Positions 36,151 to 44,918 of a stretch of DNA of 64,000 bases are shown here, one piece after another. The stretch covers positions 246,459 to 310,458 of the forward strand of contig NZ_JAVRBG010000003.1 of assembly GCF_031845265.1 (NCBI RefSeq). Reading direction: 5' to 3'. Both the position numbers and the translations under genes were made by a program. Position 1 is the stretch's first letter, and each line of letters opens with the position of its first letter. The notes beneath the pieces are model-generated. The model saw only the letters and a program-made list of their open reading frames with translations, did not search any database and was not told where the DNA came from. Source of the DNA: Mesonia ostreae. Lineage in GTDB: Bacteria > Bacteroidota > Bacteroidia > Flavobacteriales > Flavobacteriaceae.

Positions 36151-37794
36151 ATGGATATAAAATTTAATAAAAACGAAGACCATAATAAATTATTGGTTTC
36201 AGACTTAAATAGTAAACTCAAAAAGGTACACTTAGGTGGCGGGGAAAAGCGAATTGAAAAGCACCACGCTAAAGGAAAATTAACCGCACGAGAGCGAATC
36301 GACTTTTTATTGGACGATCCTAAGGCGGCTATAGAAATTGCTGCTTTTGCAGGCGACGGAATGTATGAAGAACACGGCGGATGTCCTAGCGGTGGCGTTG
36401 TAGTGAAAATAGGTTACGTTTCTGGGAAACAAGTGATTGTAGTGGCCAACGATGCTACCGTAAAAGCGGGCGCTTGGTTCCCTATCACTGGAAAGAAAAA
36501 CCTTAGAGCGCAAGAAATTTCTATAGAAAACCGTTTGCCTATTATTTACTTGGTAGACAGCGCGGGGGTGTATTTACCGATGCAAGCCGAGATTTTTCCA
36601 GACAAGGAACATTTTGGACGCATTTTTAGAAACAACGCGGTGATGAGCAGTATGGGAATTACCCAAATTGCCGCAGTGATGGGAAGTTGTGTCGCTGGTG
36701 GCGCCTACCTTCCTATTATGAGTGATGAAGCGCTTATTGTTGAAAAAACAGGAAGTATTTTCTTGGCTGGAAGCTATTTGGTGAAAGCTGCCATTGGAGA
36801 AAGTATAGATAATGAAACGCTTGGCGGAGCCACAACGCATTGTGAGATTAGTGGGGTAACCGATTATAAAGCGAAAGATGACAAGGATGCGCTTACCAAG
36901 ATTAAGAATATTGTAGATAAAATTGGAGATTTTGATAAGGCTGGTTTTAATCGAAAGAAAGCGGTGAAGCCTAAATTAGATCCGCAAGAGATTTTTGGTC
37001 ATTTGCCTGCAAAGCGAAGTGATCAATATGATATGATGGAAATCATAAATCGTTTGGTAGATGACTCTGATTTTGAACCTTACAAAGACGGTTATGGACA
37101 GACTTTGATTACCGGTTATGCCCGAATTGATGGTTGGGCCGTTGGAATTGTTGCTAATCAAAGAAAAATTGTAAAAACGACAGCGTCTAAAACCAAGCCG
37201 AAAGAAATGCAGTTTGGAGGCGTGATTTATTCGGATTCTGCCGATAAAGCCACTCGTTTTATTGCGAACTGTAATCAAAAGAAAATACCGTTGGTATTTT
37301 TACAAGACGTCACCGGCTTTATGGTAGGAAGTAAAAGTGAACATGGCGGCATTATTAAAGACGGCGCTAAAATGGTAAATGCGGTTAGCAACTCCGTAGT
37401 GCCTAAATTTACGATTGTTATAGGAAATTCTTACGGCGCAGGAAATTATGCGATGTGTGGTAAAGCTTACGATCCTCGTTTAATCGCTGCTTGGCCAAGT
37501 GCTGAATTAGCGGTGATGAGTGGAAATTCTGCTGCTAAAGTATTGTTGCAAATTGAAACAGCTTCTTTAAAAAAGAAAGGAGAAGAAATTACTCCAGAAA
37601 AAGAAAAGGAACTTTTTGATAAAATAAAAGCAGATTACGACGAGCAAGTAAGTCCGTATTACGCGGCTTCGCGCATTTGGACCGACGGTGTAATAAATCC
37701 TCTTGATACTCGTAAATGGGTCTCTATGGGAATTGAAGCTGCCAACCACGCTCCTATTACTAAAGATTTTAATCTTGGCGTGATTCAGACTTAA
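36151..37794 (+). CDS. Acyl-CoA carboxylase, carboxyltransferase beta subunit
   Basis: The 547-residue protein has both carboxyltransferase halves: KGKLTARERIDFLLD, GSCVAGGAYLPIMSDEALIV (N-terminal) and FLQDVTGFMVGSKSEHGGI with GNSYGAGNYAMCGKAYDPRL (C-terminal). This is the methylcrotonyl/propionyl-CoA carboxylase type. The GKAYDPR motif favours methylcrotonyl-CoA-like or geranyl-CoA-like enzymes, but substrate choice is not certain. No biotin-carboxylase gene is adjacent. Confidence 0.9.
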   Translation: MDIKFNKNEDHNKLLVSDLNSKLKKVHLGGGEKRIEKHHAKGKLTARERIDFLLDDPKAAIEIAAFAGDGMYEEHGGCPSGGVVVKIGYVSGKQVIVVANDATVKAGAWFPITGKKNLRAQEISIENRLPIIYLVDSAGVYLPMQAEIFPDKEHFGRIFRNNAVMSSMGITQIAAVMGSCVAGGAYLPIMSDEALIVEKTGSIFLAGSYLVKAAIGESIDNETLGGATTHCEISGVTDYKAKDDKDALTKIKNIVDKIGDFDKAGFNRKKAVKPKLDPQEIFGHLPAKRSDQYDMMEIINRLVDDSDFEPYKDGYGQTLITGYARIDGWAVGIVANQRKIVKTTASKTKPKEMQFGGVIYSDSADKATRFIANCNQKKIPLVFLQDVTGFMVGSKSEHGGIIKDGAKMVNAVSNSVVPKFTIVIGNSYGAGNYAMCGKAYDPRLIAAWPSAELAVMSGNSAAKVLLQIETASLKKKGEEITPEKEKELFDKIKADYDEQVSPYYAASRIWTDGVINPLDTRKWVSMGIEAANHAPITKDFNLGVIQT

Positions 37795-37876
37795 TAGGTT
37801 TTAGGTTGTATTTTATATATAAAGAACTCATCAACTTTATACTATTCTTAAATATAAACTGATCTATAGAAAAAAT

Positions 37877-37907
37877 AAAAATGCTATCCGTTATGGGTAG
37901 CATTTTT
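37877..37907 (+). terminator. Terminator of the carboxylase gene
   Basis: AAAATGCTA pairs with TAGCATTTT around CCGTTATGGG-type loop and ends in a T-run; 80 bases after the stop codon. Confidence 0.75.
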
Positions 37908-37944
37908 AGTTAAAATGAGTAGTTTAGATGCTCATCAAATTTAT

Positions 37945-38604
37945 ATGAAAAACAAAATTTTACTCGTTTTTATAATTCTTCTGTCGTTAAGCAGTTGTAG
38001 CTCTACTTTTACGACACTTTCTAAGGATGAATATGCTGAGCTTTCTTATACTCTACCTGCAATTTATATAATGGAAAAACCAGATTATGCTGGTATTGGT
38101 TCTAAATATTATTCTAATGAACTTAATCGAACTACAGCTTTAGAGAATCATTTTAATAAAAAAATTGATATAAGATCTTTGGATGTTCTAGATTCCATCG
38201 TTATAGATAACCAAGTAAAGTTAGCGTTTACAGATTCAAAATCTATCCAAAACGACATTTTTAATAAAGTTTCAAGAGAAAAATTAGGTGATTACTATTT
38301 GCAATTAATTCGTTATAATCCTAAAAAAGTAGAGACTCCAGAATGGCTAAAGGATATTCTGAAGACTTCGAAAACTAACAAGAATCTAGGTTTTGTGCTT
38401 CACCGATCTTATAAAGTAAATGAAAAAAGAGAAAGAACAGACCCATTAGTTACCTATCAACCAATGCAATTATATAGCATGATTTGGAATAAAAAAGGAA
38501 AGCTTCTAGCTTTAGAAAAATCAGATATCTTATCTGAAGGAATTGAAGAAATAGAGTTTGATAAAGCTTGGAAAAAAACTATTTTCACGCTTTTAAAAAA
38601 ATAA
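37945..38604 (+). CDS. Lipoprotein of unknown function
   Basis: I start at the ATG at 37945, which gives MKNKILLVFIILLSLSSCSS, a signal peptide with lipobox cysteine C18; an in-frame ATG lies 30 bases upstream but would bury the signal. The 219 residues have no recognised domain. It begins 37 bases after a terminator and precedes a second lipoprotein by 27 bases. Confidence 0.65.
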   Translation: MKNKILLVFIILLSLSSCSSTFTTLSKDEYAELSYTLPAIYIMEKPDYAGIGSKYYSNELNRTTALENHFNKKIDIRSLDVLDSIVIDNQVKLAFTDSKSIQNDIFNKVSREKLGDYYLQLIRYNPKKVETPEWLKDILKTSKTNKNLGFVLHRSYKVNEKRERTDPLVTYQPMQLYSMIWNKKGKLLALEKSDILSEGIEEIEFDKAWKKTIFTLLKK

Positions 38605-38631
38605 AAAACTGAAATTTAACAAAGACAAGTA

Positions 38632-39300
38632 ATGCATTTACAATGTTTACATTTAACTGGATTCTATAAATTAATCCTCATTTTTTGCGTAATAGCACTT
38701 ACAGCCTGCCAAAACGAAAAGAAACAGGAAGATCCTCCAGAAGACTACAACCTTAAAATAGAATTTAAAACTTCCAATTTGCAGTTAGACAGTATTATGC
38801 TAAAATCTGCCAATAGGAAAAAACAAATGACCGCAGTATATAAAAATAATGCCGCTTTATTTTTAGTTGAAGATTCTATTAACGATTTATATGATCTTAA
38901 GCTGTACACGCATAAAAAAATTATCAATAAAAAAATATGGCTTAAAGGACAAAACATTCATATTAAAGGAAAATTAGCTCCGCAGATTTCTATAGATACG
39001 GTGATTAATTCGCCACTTTATTATACAATTCAAGAGAATTCTAAAATCCTGAGAAGACTTTATGAAGAAGATGAAAAAAACCCAGAAATAGATGCGTATT
39101 TACTTACCAAGATAAAAGAGCTTTTAGCCAGCCCTATTTCTTTTGCAATGGCAGATACTTATATGTACAGAAACCAAAATAACTTAAAAAAATTACAAGA
39201 TTTAAAAGTTATTTTAGATCAGCAATCGCAAAATTTAAAAACCCATTCCCTTAGTGTTCATGCTAACTTAAATAATACAATCGCGCAATTAAAGGATTAG
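38632..39300 (+). CDS. Lipoprotein of unknown function
   Basis: The 222-residue protein has a hydrophobic N-terminus (FYKLILIFCVIALTACQNEK) with a lipobox. The start could also be at a later codon, since the first 10 residues are not signal-like. The rest is lysine-rich (KIWLKGQNIHIKGKLAPQIS) and resembles the DUF4369-like domains at the N-terminus of some TlpA-type lipoproteins, but has no thioredoxin part. Function unknown. Confidence 0.6.
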   Translation: MHLQCLHLTGFYKLILIFCVIALTACQNEKKQEDPPEDYNLKIEFKTSNLQLDSIMLKSANRKKQMTAVYKNNAALFLVEDSINDLYDLKLYTHKKIINKKIWLKGQNIHIKGKLAPQISIDTVINSPLYYTIQENSKILRRLYEEDEKNPEIDAYLLTKIKELLASPISFAMADTYMYRNQNNLKKLQDLKVILDQQSQNLKTHSLSVHANLNNTIAQLKD

Positions 39301-39425
39301 GTTGGTTGGCACGGTGGTGCTTACAATTGCTTGACTTTAACTTTACCCATATTATTTAGTATCCGTCAAGTGCCAAATTGCATCGTTTTTGCAATTTAAA
39401 TCTAGTTAATATTAAAATCTATACT

Positions 39426-41060
39426 ATGAAAAAGATTATTTTCACTTTTATACTTCTTGGAATTACGCTTTCTAGCACGGCTCAAGTTTTAAGCAACAAA
39501 AAAGGAAATTATACCAAAGCCGACTCGCTTCGCGGTTCTCTAAGACCTGAAAGAACCAATTTTGATGTATTAAAATATGATTTACACGTGAAGGTAAATC
39601 CGGAGAAAAAATATATTTCTGGGGTAAATAAAATTACTTTAAAGGTTTTAAAACCAGCGCAAAGGCTTCAGTTAGATCTTTTTGAGAATATGAAGGTTGA
39701 TTCTATTGTGTTTCAGGAAAAACAACTTAGCTATCAACGAGAGTTCAATGCGGTTTTTATAGATTTTCCAATTCCGCTTGACGGGAAAAAAGAGATAAAG
39801 GTTGATTTCTATTATTCAGGAAATCCTATTGTTGCTAAAAATGCGCCTTGGGATGGCGGTTTTATATTTACAAAAGATAAAAATGGAAAGCCTTGGGTGA
39901 GTGTTGCCGTACAAGGTACTGGTGCCAGTTTATGGTATCCTAATTTAGACCATCAAAGTGATGAACCAGAGGAAGCCGAAATTCATGTGGCCGCTCCCAA
40001 CGGATTGATGAATGTTTCTAACGGGAGATTTACCGGAAAAAAAGATCTAAACAATGGTTTTACTGAATGGAGTTGGAAGGTGACAAACCCCATTAATAAT
40101 TACAACATTATATTAAATATTGGAGATTATGTGCATATACACGACACGTACCAAGACTTAGATTTAGATTATTATGTGCTTTCTTATAACAAAGATAAAG
40201 CAGAGAAACAGTTTAAAGAAGTAAAACCGATGATGGACTGTTTTTATAAAAAATTTGGAGAATATCCTTTTATAGAAGATTCGTATAAATTGGTAGAAAC
40301 ACCTTACTTGGGAATGGAACACCAAAGTGCGGTGGCTTATGGAAATGGTTTTAAAAATGGCTATTTAGGTAGAGACTTATCTGGAACTGGAGTCGGCTTA
40401 AAATGGGATTTTATAACAATTCATGAAAGTGCACACGAATGGTTTGGAAACAGCATTACGGCAAAAGATATTGCCGATATGTGGATTCATGAGGCTTTTA
40501 CTACCTATGCAGAATCGGTTTATGTAGAATGCCGTTGGGGAAAAGAAGACGCCCTCACCTACTTGTTTGGGTTAAGAGGTTCGGTCATGAATAATAAAGC
40601 TATTATTGGCGATTATGGCGTAAATACAGAAGGTTCTAGCGATATGTATTATAAGGGTGCCAATATGTTAAACAGCATTCGAAGCGTAATTAATGATGAC
40701 GACAAATGGTGGACTTTACTAAAAGAATATACTGAAACTTACAAACATCAAATTATTGATACGCCAACGGTGATCAACTATTTTGAAAAACGTACACAGG
40801 CAAAACTCACTCCTGTTTTTGACCAATATTTAAAATATTCCCGTTTACCGGAATTGCAATTAAAAAAGGAAAAAAATAAGGTCTACGCACGTTGGAACAC
40901 CGATGTGGAAGATTTTAATATGCCTTTAACCCTGAATGTAAACGGAAAAGATGTTCTTGTTTCTCCCACCAACCAATGGAAGAAAATGCCTTTTAAAGTG
41001 AGTTTAGAAGAAATTGAGGTTGATTTAAAAAAGTACTACATACTTATAAGTAAAGAATAA
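39426..41060 (+). CDS. M1 family metallopeptidase
   Basis: The ATG at 39426 gives a signal peptide (MKKIIFTFILLGITLSSTAQ) and a 544-residue protein. The zinc site is H333-E334-x-x-H337 in TIHESAHEWFGNS, with third ligand E356 (MWIHEAFTTYAES), the HExxH-x18-E spacing of M1 aminopeptidases. The exopeptidase motif GxMEN appears as YLGMEHQSAVAYG, a substitution seen in flavobacterial members. It lacks the long C-terminal helical domain. It probably trims peptides in the periplasm. Confidence 0.9.
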   Translation: MKKIIFTFILLGITLSSTAQVLSNKKGNYTKADSLRGSLRPERTNFDVLKYDLHVKVNPEKKYISGVNKITLKVLKPAQRLQLDLFENMKVDSIVFQEKQLSYQREFNAVFIDFPIPLDGKKEIKVDFYYSGNPIVAKNAPWDGGFIFTKDKNGKPWVSVAVQGTGASLWYPNLDHQSDEPEEAEIHVAAPNGLMNVSNGRFTGKKDLNNGFTEWSWKVTNPINNYNIILNIGDYVHIHDTYQDLDLDYYVLSYNKDKAEKQFKEVKPMMDCFYKKFGEYPFIEDSYKLVETPYLGMEHQSAVAYGNGFKNGYLGRDLSGTGVGLKWDFITIHESAHEWFGNSITAKDIADMWIHEAFTTYAESVYVECRWGKEDALTYLFGLRGSVMNNKAIIGDYGVNTEGSSDMYYKGANMLNSIRSVINDDDKWWTLLKEYTETYKHQIIDTPTVINYFEKRTQAKLTPVFDQYLKYSRLPELQLKKEKNKVYARWNTDVEDFNMPLTLNVNGKDVLVSPTNQWKKMPFKVSLEEIEVDLKKYYILISKE

Positions 41061-41554
41061 AGTCTTTTAATTTTAATGTCATCTAGCCCCGTAAATCTTT
41101 CTGATTAATTACCTGCCATATTTTCTTTAGATTATATTTTAGTGATCTATCAGACACAATTAAATACGCTTTTTACACTTAAACAATGGTGCAAAAAATG
41201 CTTTTTGGAAAAAACTAGTCTAGCTGAAATAAGAACTATTCAAGTTCTGCTTATTTGGGGAAAAAGACTTCGGCTTTTTCCAGGTTAACGCTTTAACAGA
41301 CCAGCCACGCAAAATAGTTCACCAGGGTGAAATTAAACAGATAATGCCTTAATTGAATTGTTTTTTATCAGAAGAAAATAAAAGCAGATTTATCAAATTT
41401 TGAAAGTAAAAGAAATTGACACGAAGGCCAGACACTCATTTTCAAGAGAATATAAACAATTCTGAAAAAATTATTTAGGAAGTTAAGACTCACATTTTTT
41501 CCTTAATTTATTTTTTTTGGTTAAATTGAAGGCTGGTTTTCTAAATCGACAGAT
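41061..41554. other. Non-coding leader upstream of the cassette-array recombinase
   Basis: A 494-bp gap with no coding frame. It contains two adjacent hairpins: AAATAAGAAC (41227-41236) with GTTCTGCTTATTT (41244-41256), and GGAAAAAG (41259-41266) with CTTTTTCC (41274-41281) around a C-TTCG-G tip. I found no perfect TAnnTTTG promoter immediately before the recombinase. It marks the border between ordinary chromosome and the array. Confidence 0.6.
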
Positions 41555-42751
41555 ATGGCTTTTATAATTTTAGACTCGTTTTTACTTCAAGAAGCACTCC
41601 AAATTGGGGTTCGGTTTTCTACATTTGATCATCGCTTAAAGCAATTAACCAAGAAAATTCTACATATAAAATGGTCTGCTGCGCATAGCGCATACTATAT
41701 TCCGTATTCTAAGGAGAATCAATTCTTTTTATTCAAATACTTTAATGAAGCAGGATGCTATGTAGATTACGAAAAAATGAAAAACGTTAAAAAATTACTT
41801 CCGCGGAAGCGTGAGCTAAAACGAAAATTTGCTTCGGTAAGTAAAACTGATTTAGATCAAGATCAGGTTATAGAACTCAAAAAATTTGTTTCTTACTTAA
41901 GAGGCAAAAGATTTAGTGAGAGTACGGTGCGTTCTTACTATGGATTTTTATTGAAATTGGTGGTATACAGCGAAAAACCGGCAAATTCTTTAACCTATAG
42001 AGATATGGAGCTTTTTTTAGAGAAGGTAATCACCAAGCAGGGATATTCGGTAAGTTCTCATAGACAATGTGTAAGTGCTTTAAAACATTTTTCGAATCTT
42101 TTTGAGGTGGAAGGAATAGAGAATTTAGAAAATTTAAGACCAAGAAAAAGCAGATTATTGCCAACGGTGCTTTCTCAAGAAGAAGTGATACGCATTTTAC
42201 AGGTCACCAAAAATTTAAAACATCGGTTTATTTTGGCGCTGATCTATTCTTCTGGTTTACGTATAGGAGAATTGCTTGCGATGAAAGTTGCACATATTGA
42301 TGTAGAAAGGAAACAAATATGTATTGTTTCGGGAAAAGGCCGAAAGGATCGCACGGTAATATTGGCAGAAAGTATGGTTGCCTTATTTTACAACTACGTA
42401 AATACATATCTCCCTGATAATTATTTAATTGAAGGCAAAAATGGCGGAGAATACAGTCCTTCCAGTATACGCGCGTTTCTAAAGAAATCCTGTAAATATG
42501 CAAAAATTTTAAAACGGGTAACTCCACATACCTTACGGCATTCTTATGCTACACATATGTTGGAAGATGGCGTTGATTTGAGATATATTCAGTCGCTTTT
42601 AGGGCATAGTAGACCAGAAACAACTATGATTTATACACACGTTAGCAAAAAGGATTTATTACGAATTAAAAGTCCGTTAGACACTGCGGTCTTACATTTA
42701 AAAGAAACTGGATATAATACTAAAAATGTGTTGTTATCCCGTAAATATTAA
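41555..42751 (+). CDS. Tyrosine recombinase, probable integrase of the cassette array
   Basis: The 398-residue protein has the Bacteroidota-type N-terminal extra domain (about 1-75, with KILHIKWSAAHSAYYIPY), a core-binding SAM-like domain (100-190) and a catalytic domain. The full catalytic set is visible: R236 (SSGLRIGELL), K264 (GKGRKDRTVI), H325 and R328 (TPHTLRHSYA), H351 (LLGHSRPETT) and Y360 (MIYTHVS). Only 61 residues separate K264 from H325. XerD has about 70 and IntI about 105, so the IntI-specific insertion is absent. The gene ends 33 bases before the first cassette boundary and points toward the array, unlike classical divergent intI. Confidence 0.9.
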   Translation: MAFIILDSFLLQEALQIGVRFSTFDHRLKQLTKKILHIKWSAAHSAYYIPYSKENQFFLFKYFNEAGCYVDYEKMKNVKKLLPRKRELKRKFASVSKTDLDQDQVIELKKFVSYLRGKRFSESTVRSYYGFLLKLVVYSEKPANSLTYRDMELFLEKVITKQGYSVSSHRQCVSALKHFSNLFEVEGIENLENLRPRKSRLLPTVLSQEEVIRILQVTKNLKHRFILALIYSSGLRIGELLAMKVAHIDVERKQICIVSGKGRKDRTVILAESMVALFYNYVNTYLPDNYLIEGKNGGEYSPSSIRAFLKKSCKYAKILKRVTPHTLRHSYATHMLEDGVDLRYIQSLLGHSRPETTMIYTHVSKKDLLRIKSPLDTAVLHLKETGYNTKNVLLSRKY

Positions 42752-42762
42752 CGCTAAAGGTG

Positions 42763-42770
42763 TACATTTG
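42763..42770 (+). promoter_or_regulatory. Candidate array promoter (Pc-like)
   Basis: TACATTTG is a perfect -7 box (TAnnTTTG) lying between the recombinase stop and the first cassette. No TTG occurs 19 bases upstream. It would start transcripts at about 42776, just inside the first cassette junction, as an integron Pc promoter does. Confidence 0.45.
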
Positions 42771-42774
42771 AGCT

Positions 42775-42791
42775 GATATAACTAGTTGCCC
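42775..42791 (+). other. attI-like site at the head of the array
   Basis: The sequence GATATAACTAGTTGCCC has the same right half as the other sites (ATATA..., then GTTRNNN) but no left R'' half or palindrome. It directly follows the recombinase gene. The first cassette begins at the GTT (42785), with GTTGCCCACA repeated in reverse complement at that cassette's end (43723-43732). Confidence 0.65.
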
Positions 42792-42805
42792 ACAATTTGA
42801 AAAAA

Positions 42806-43717
42806 ATGCAGAAATACCTCATAATTTTAGCTTTGATTACAATGTCTTGCAAAGGACAAAACGAGAAAAATAATCCGACTGAAATACCTACGTCTGAAAT
42901 TATTAAAACTTCGGAATTTGAATTAATCAAAGCTGAAAATCAAAAAGGATTATTGATTTTATTTCCTTGTTTCCCTTGCGACGCGGAAAACACATTAAGC
43001 GAATTTAAAATCAAGGAAGTTAGTGGTAAAAACGGCTTTTCAGTTTTGGCAATGAATTTAAATCAACATTTGTTCTTAAATCAGACGGAAAAACAAAAAT
43101 TAGCAGAACAGCTGGAAATAATAATCTCTCAAAACGACCTAACCAAAAAAAATATATTCATCGGTGGTTTTTCAAGTGGCGGAAACGTGAGTTTATTAAT
43201 TAGCAATTACCTTGTAGAAAATAAAAGCTCAATTCAACCCGAAGGTCTTTTTATTGTGGACTCACCAATTGACCTTTTAGCACTTTATAAAACTGCCAAA
43301 AAGAACTTGGAAATGAACTTTGCAGAACCGTCTGTTCAAGAAGCAACGTGGATAAAAGATTTTTTTGACAAAGAGTTTGGAAATCCTGAAAACGGAATAG
43401 CTAATTATGAAAAAAAATCACCTTTTACTTACGAAACAGAAAATATCGAGAACTTGAGAGGATTGAAAAATCTAAAAATCAGATTATACACAGAACCTGA
43501 TTTAAAATGGTGGAAGGAAAATAGAAAAAACGATTTTGAGGATTTAAACGCTTTTTACATTGAAAAACTGGCGGACAAATTAAAATCTGAATTTGGAAAT
43601 ACAAATGTTGAACTTATAAAAACAGAAAATCGAGGTTATCGAGCAAATGGAGAAAGACATCCACATTCTTGGTCGATAGTAAATGAAAAAGATTTAGTAA
43701 ATTGGATGACCGAATAA
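42806..43717 (+). CDS. Cassette 1: lipoprotein with alpha/beta-hydrolase fold
   Basis: I choose the ATG at 42806 (MQKYLIILALITMSCKGQ, lipobox cysteine); a TTG at 42797 would add three residues. The roughly 303-residue protein has an alpha/beta-hydrolase nucleophile elbow IFIGGFSSGGNVSLLISNYL (GFSSGG) and a possible catalytic His near the C-terminus in ERHPHSWSIV. A surface esterase or peptidase is inferred; the substrate is unknown. Its codon and base use is more AT-rich than the chromosome to its left. Confidence 0.75.
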   Translation: MQKYLIILALITMSCKGQNEKNNPTEIPTSEIIKTSEFELIKAENQKGLLILFPCFPCDAENTLSEFKIKEVSGKNGFSVLAMNLNQHLFLNQTEKQKLAEQLEIIISQNDLTKKNIFIGGFSSGGNVSLLISNYLVENKSSIQPEGLFIVDSPIDLLALYKTAKKNLEMNFAEPSVQEATWIKDFFDKEFGNPENGIANYEKKSPFTYETENIENLRGLKNLKIRLYTEPDLKWWKENRKNDFEDLNAFYIEKLADKLKSEFGNTNVELIKTENRGYRANGERHPHSWSIVNEKDLVNWMTE

Positions 43718-43725
43718 AAAACTGT

Positions 43726-43921
43726 GGGCAACACCGTATATAGCTCATAGCTTGGCAGTTGCTTAATCGAAGTTAAGGCATACTTGGAAAGTCGCCAAAT
43801 TTTTAAATTTGACGATTTCCAATAAAAAAGAAAAATAGTAAAATTTAAAAATCTGGCTTGTGCTAAATCCGAAAATAATCGCTAATTTACACGCTACGAG
43901 CCATATACAAAACCGTTGGCA
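43726..43921 (+). repeat. attC-like site 1 (long class)
   Basis: R'' GGGCAAC, then ACC and GTATATAGCTCATAGC; right arm GCTACGAGCCATATAC, six bases, then R' GTTGGCA. The arms differ only at two positions, both A on the left against C on the right. Confidence 0.88.
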
Positions 43922-44362
43922 GCAATGCAAAAACCGAATTCAGAACTATTTTGAGAATTATATTTTTAATCGGTGTTATCTTTCTTTTGGATGGTTCGGC
44001 CGACTGAAAAAAGCTTATCTAAATCAAATAATTTTTTTGAGCTTTAAAATATATTTTTCTATAAAATTGCGGACTGAATTAGATTTCGTTTTTCCAAAAA
44101 GCCAGTTTTAACCGAATGTTCTGCCCTCGCCAAAAATCCGGTTTTAAAATATTTTCTCAACGGAACGCAAAAAATGGTTTCGGATAAAAGTTGTTTAGAA
44201 AAATATTCAAAAGCTAAAAGATCAACGTTCAAAAAACCAACTCGAAAATTCTACGGAGAACAAAAATCCGGCTGGATTTGCAGTAAATAGCAGAACGCAA
44301 AAGCACAACGTTCGTCGTTTCAAAAAAATTAGTTCTAACTCAAAAATCCGAAATAGCAAAGC
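43922..44362. other. Cassette 2: no convincing gene
   Basis: This cassette has normal boundaries (GTTGGCAGC at 43915, GCTGCCAAC at 44361-44369). The only long open frame enters from within attC 1 and stops at 44111, so it is not a cassette gene. The sequence repeats AAAATCCG and CCAAAAA words. It may encode an RNA, be a decayed gene, or serve as a spacer. Confidence 0.6.
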
Positions 44363-44497
44363 TGCCAACACCGTATAACAGCCATTGTTCGGTTTGGTTT
44401 TCTACCGAATATTTTACGATAAATCCACATTTTTGTGCTTTTTTGCTATCTTTAATGCCAAATCCGCCACAACGGCGGTTATACAAACACGTTGCCA
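44363..44497 (+). repeat. attC-like site 2 (short class, variant arms)
   Basis: R'' TGCCAAC, ACC, GTATAACAGCC; right arm GGCGGTTATAC, AAACAC, R' GTTGCCA. The one arm difference is A against G, so this site is the exception to the A/C rule. Confidence 0.8.
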
Positions 44498-44506
44498 GTA
44501 ATTTGA

Positions 44507-44917
44507 CTAATCAGCAGACTCTTCGCTTTTAACGGATTCTTCCTTGTCTTTTACGAACTGAACAAAATTAATAGAAGGCAGAATTACTGGGTCATAACCC
44601 GATTGTAAAGTTAAATTTGAAACATATGCTCTTAAAAATGGAAAAGCTATTGCTGGTGCATTGATTTTAGGGAAATTAGAAAGTTTAAATTCTTCTGTAA
44701 TATCATCATTGAGTTTAAACATAAAAACAGCCTCAACAAATAAATCAAAAAATTTATCCTTTACTTCTATTTCAAATCCAACACCAAAAGAATTTTTAAT
44801 CTCTTTAGGAAAAAAATGTCCAGTAGATAAGTCAAAAGAATTATTCTCTCTTGGCTCACCTTTAATTGATGAAAAGTTTACGTTTATTACTCTCCAATTT
44901 TCTAATTGAATTTTCAT
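44507..44917 (-). CDS. Cassette 3: SecB-like chaperone of a toxin-antitoxin-chaperone module
   Basis: The 136-residue protein ends with KINAPAIAFPFLRAYVSNLT and GYDPVILPSINFVQFVK. These match the SecB core (a proline/hydrophobic FPYAR-like helix, then the LxPINF strand). It is shorter than housekeeping SecB (about 155). It lies one base after the antitoxin gene, on the strand opposite to the other cassettes. Known SecB-like TAC chaperones fold and stabilise the antitoxin so that it can hold the toxin. Confidence 0.75.
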   Translation of the reverse strand: MKIQLENWRVINVNFSSIKGEPRENNSFDLSTGHFFPKEIKNSFGVGFEIEVKDKFFDLFVEAVFMFKLNDDITEEFKLSNFPKINAPAIAFPFLRAYVSNLTLQSGYDPVILPSINFVQFVKDKEESVKSEESAD

Positions 44918-44918
44918 A

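Noticed and set aside
36307..37749. Several reverse-strand frames within the carboxylase gene
   Set aside because: All are out-of-frame shadows of the well-conserved forward gene; none has a family match.
41555..42751. Classical integron integrase IntI
   Set aside because: The gap between the active-site Lys and the His-x-x-Arg box is too short for the IntI-specific insertion, and the gene is not divergent from the cassettes. Called a Xer-like tyrosine recombinase.
43860..44111. Open frame of 83 codons as the gene of cassette 2
   Set aside because: It begins inside the right arm of attC site 1 and crosses the cassette junction, so it is not a transferable cassette gene; the composition is not protein-like.
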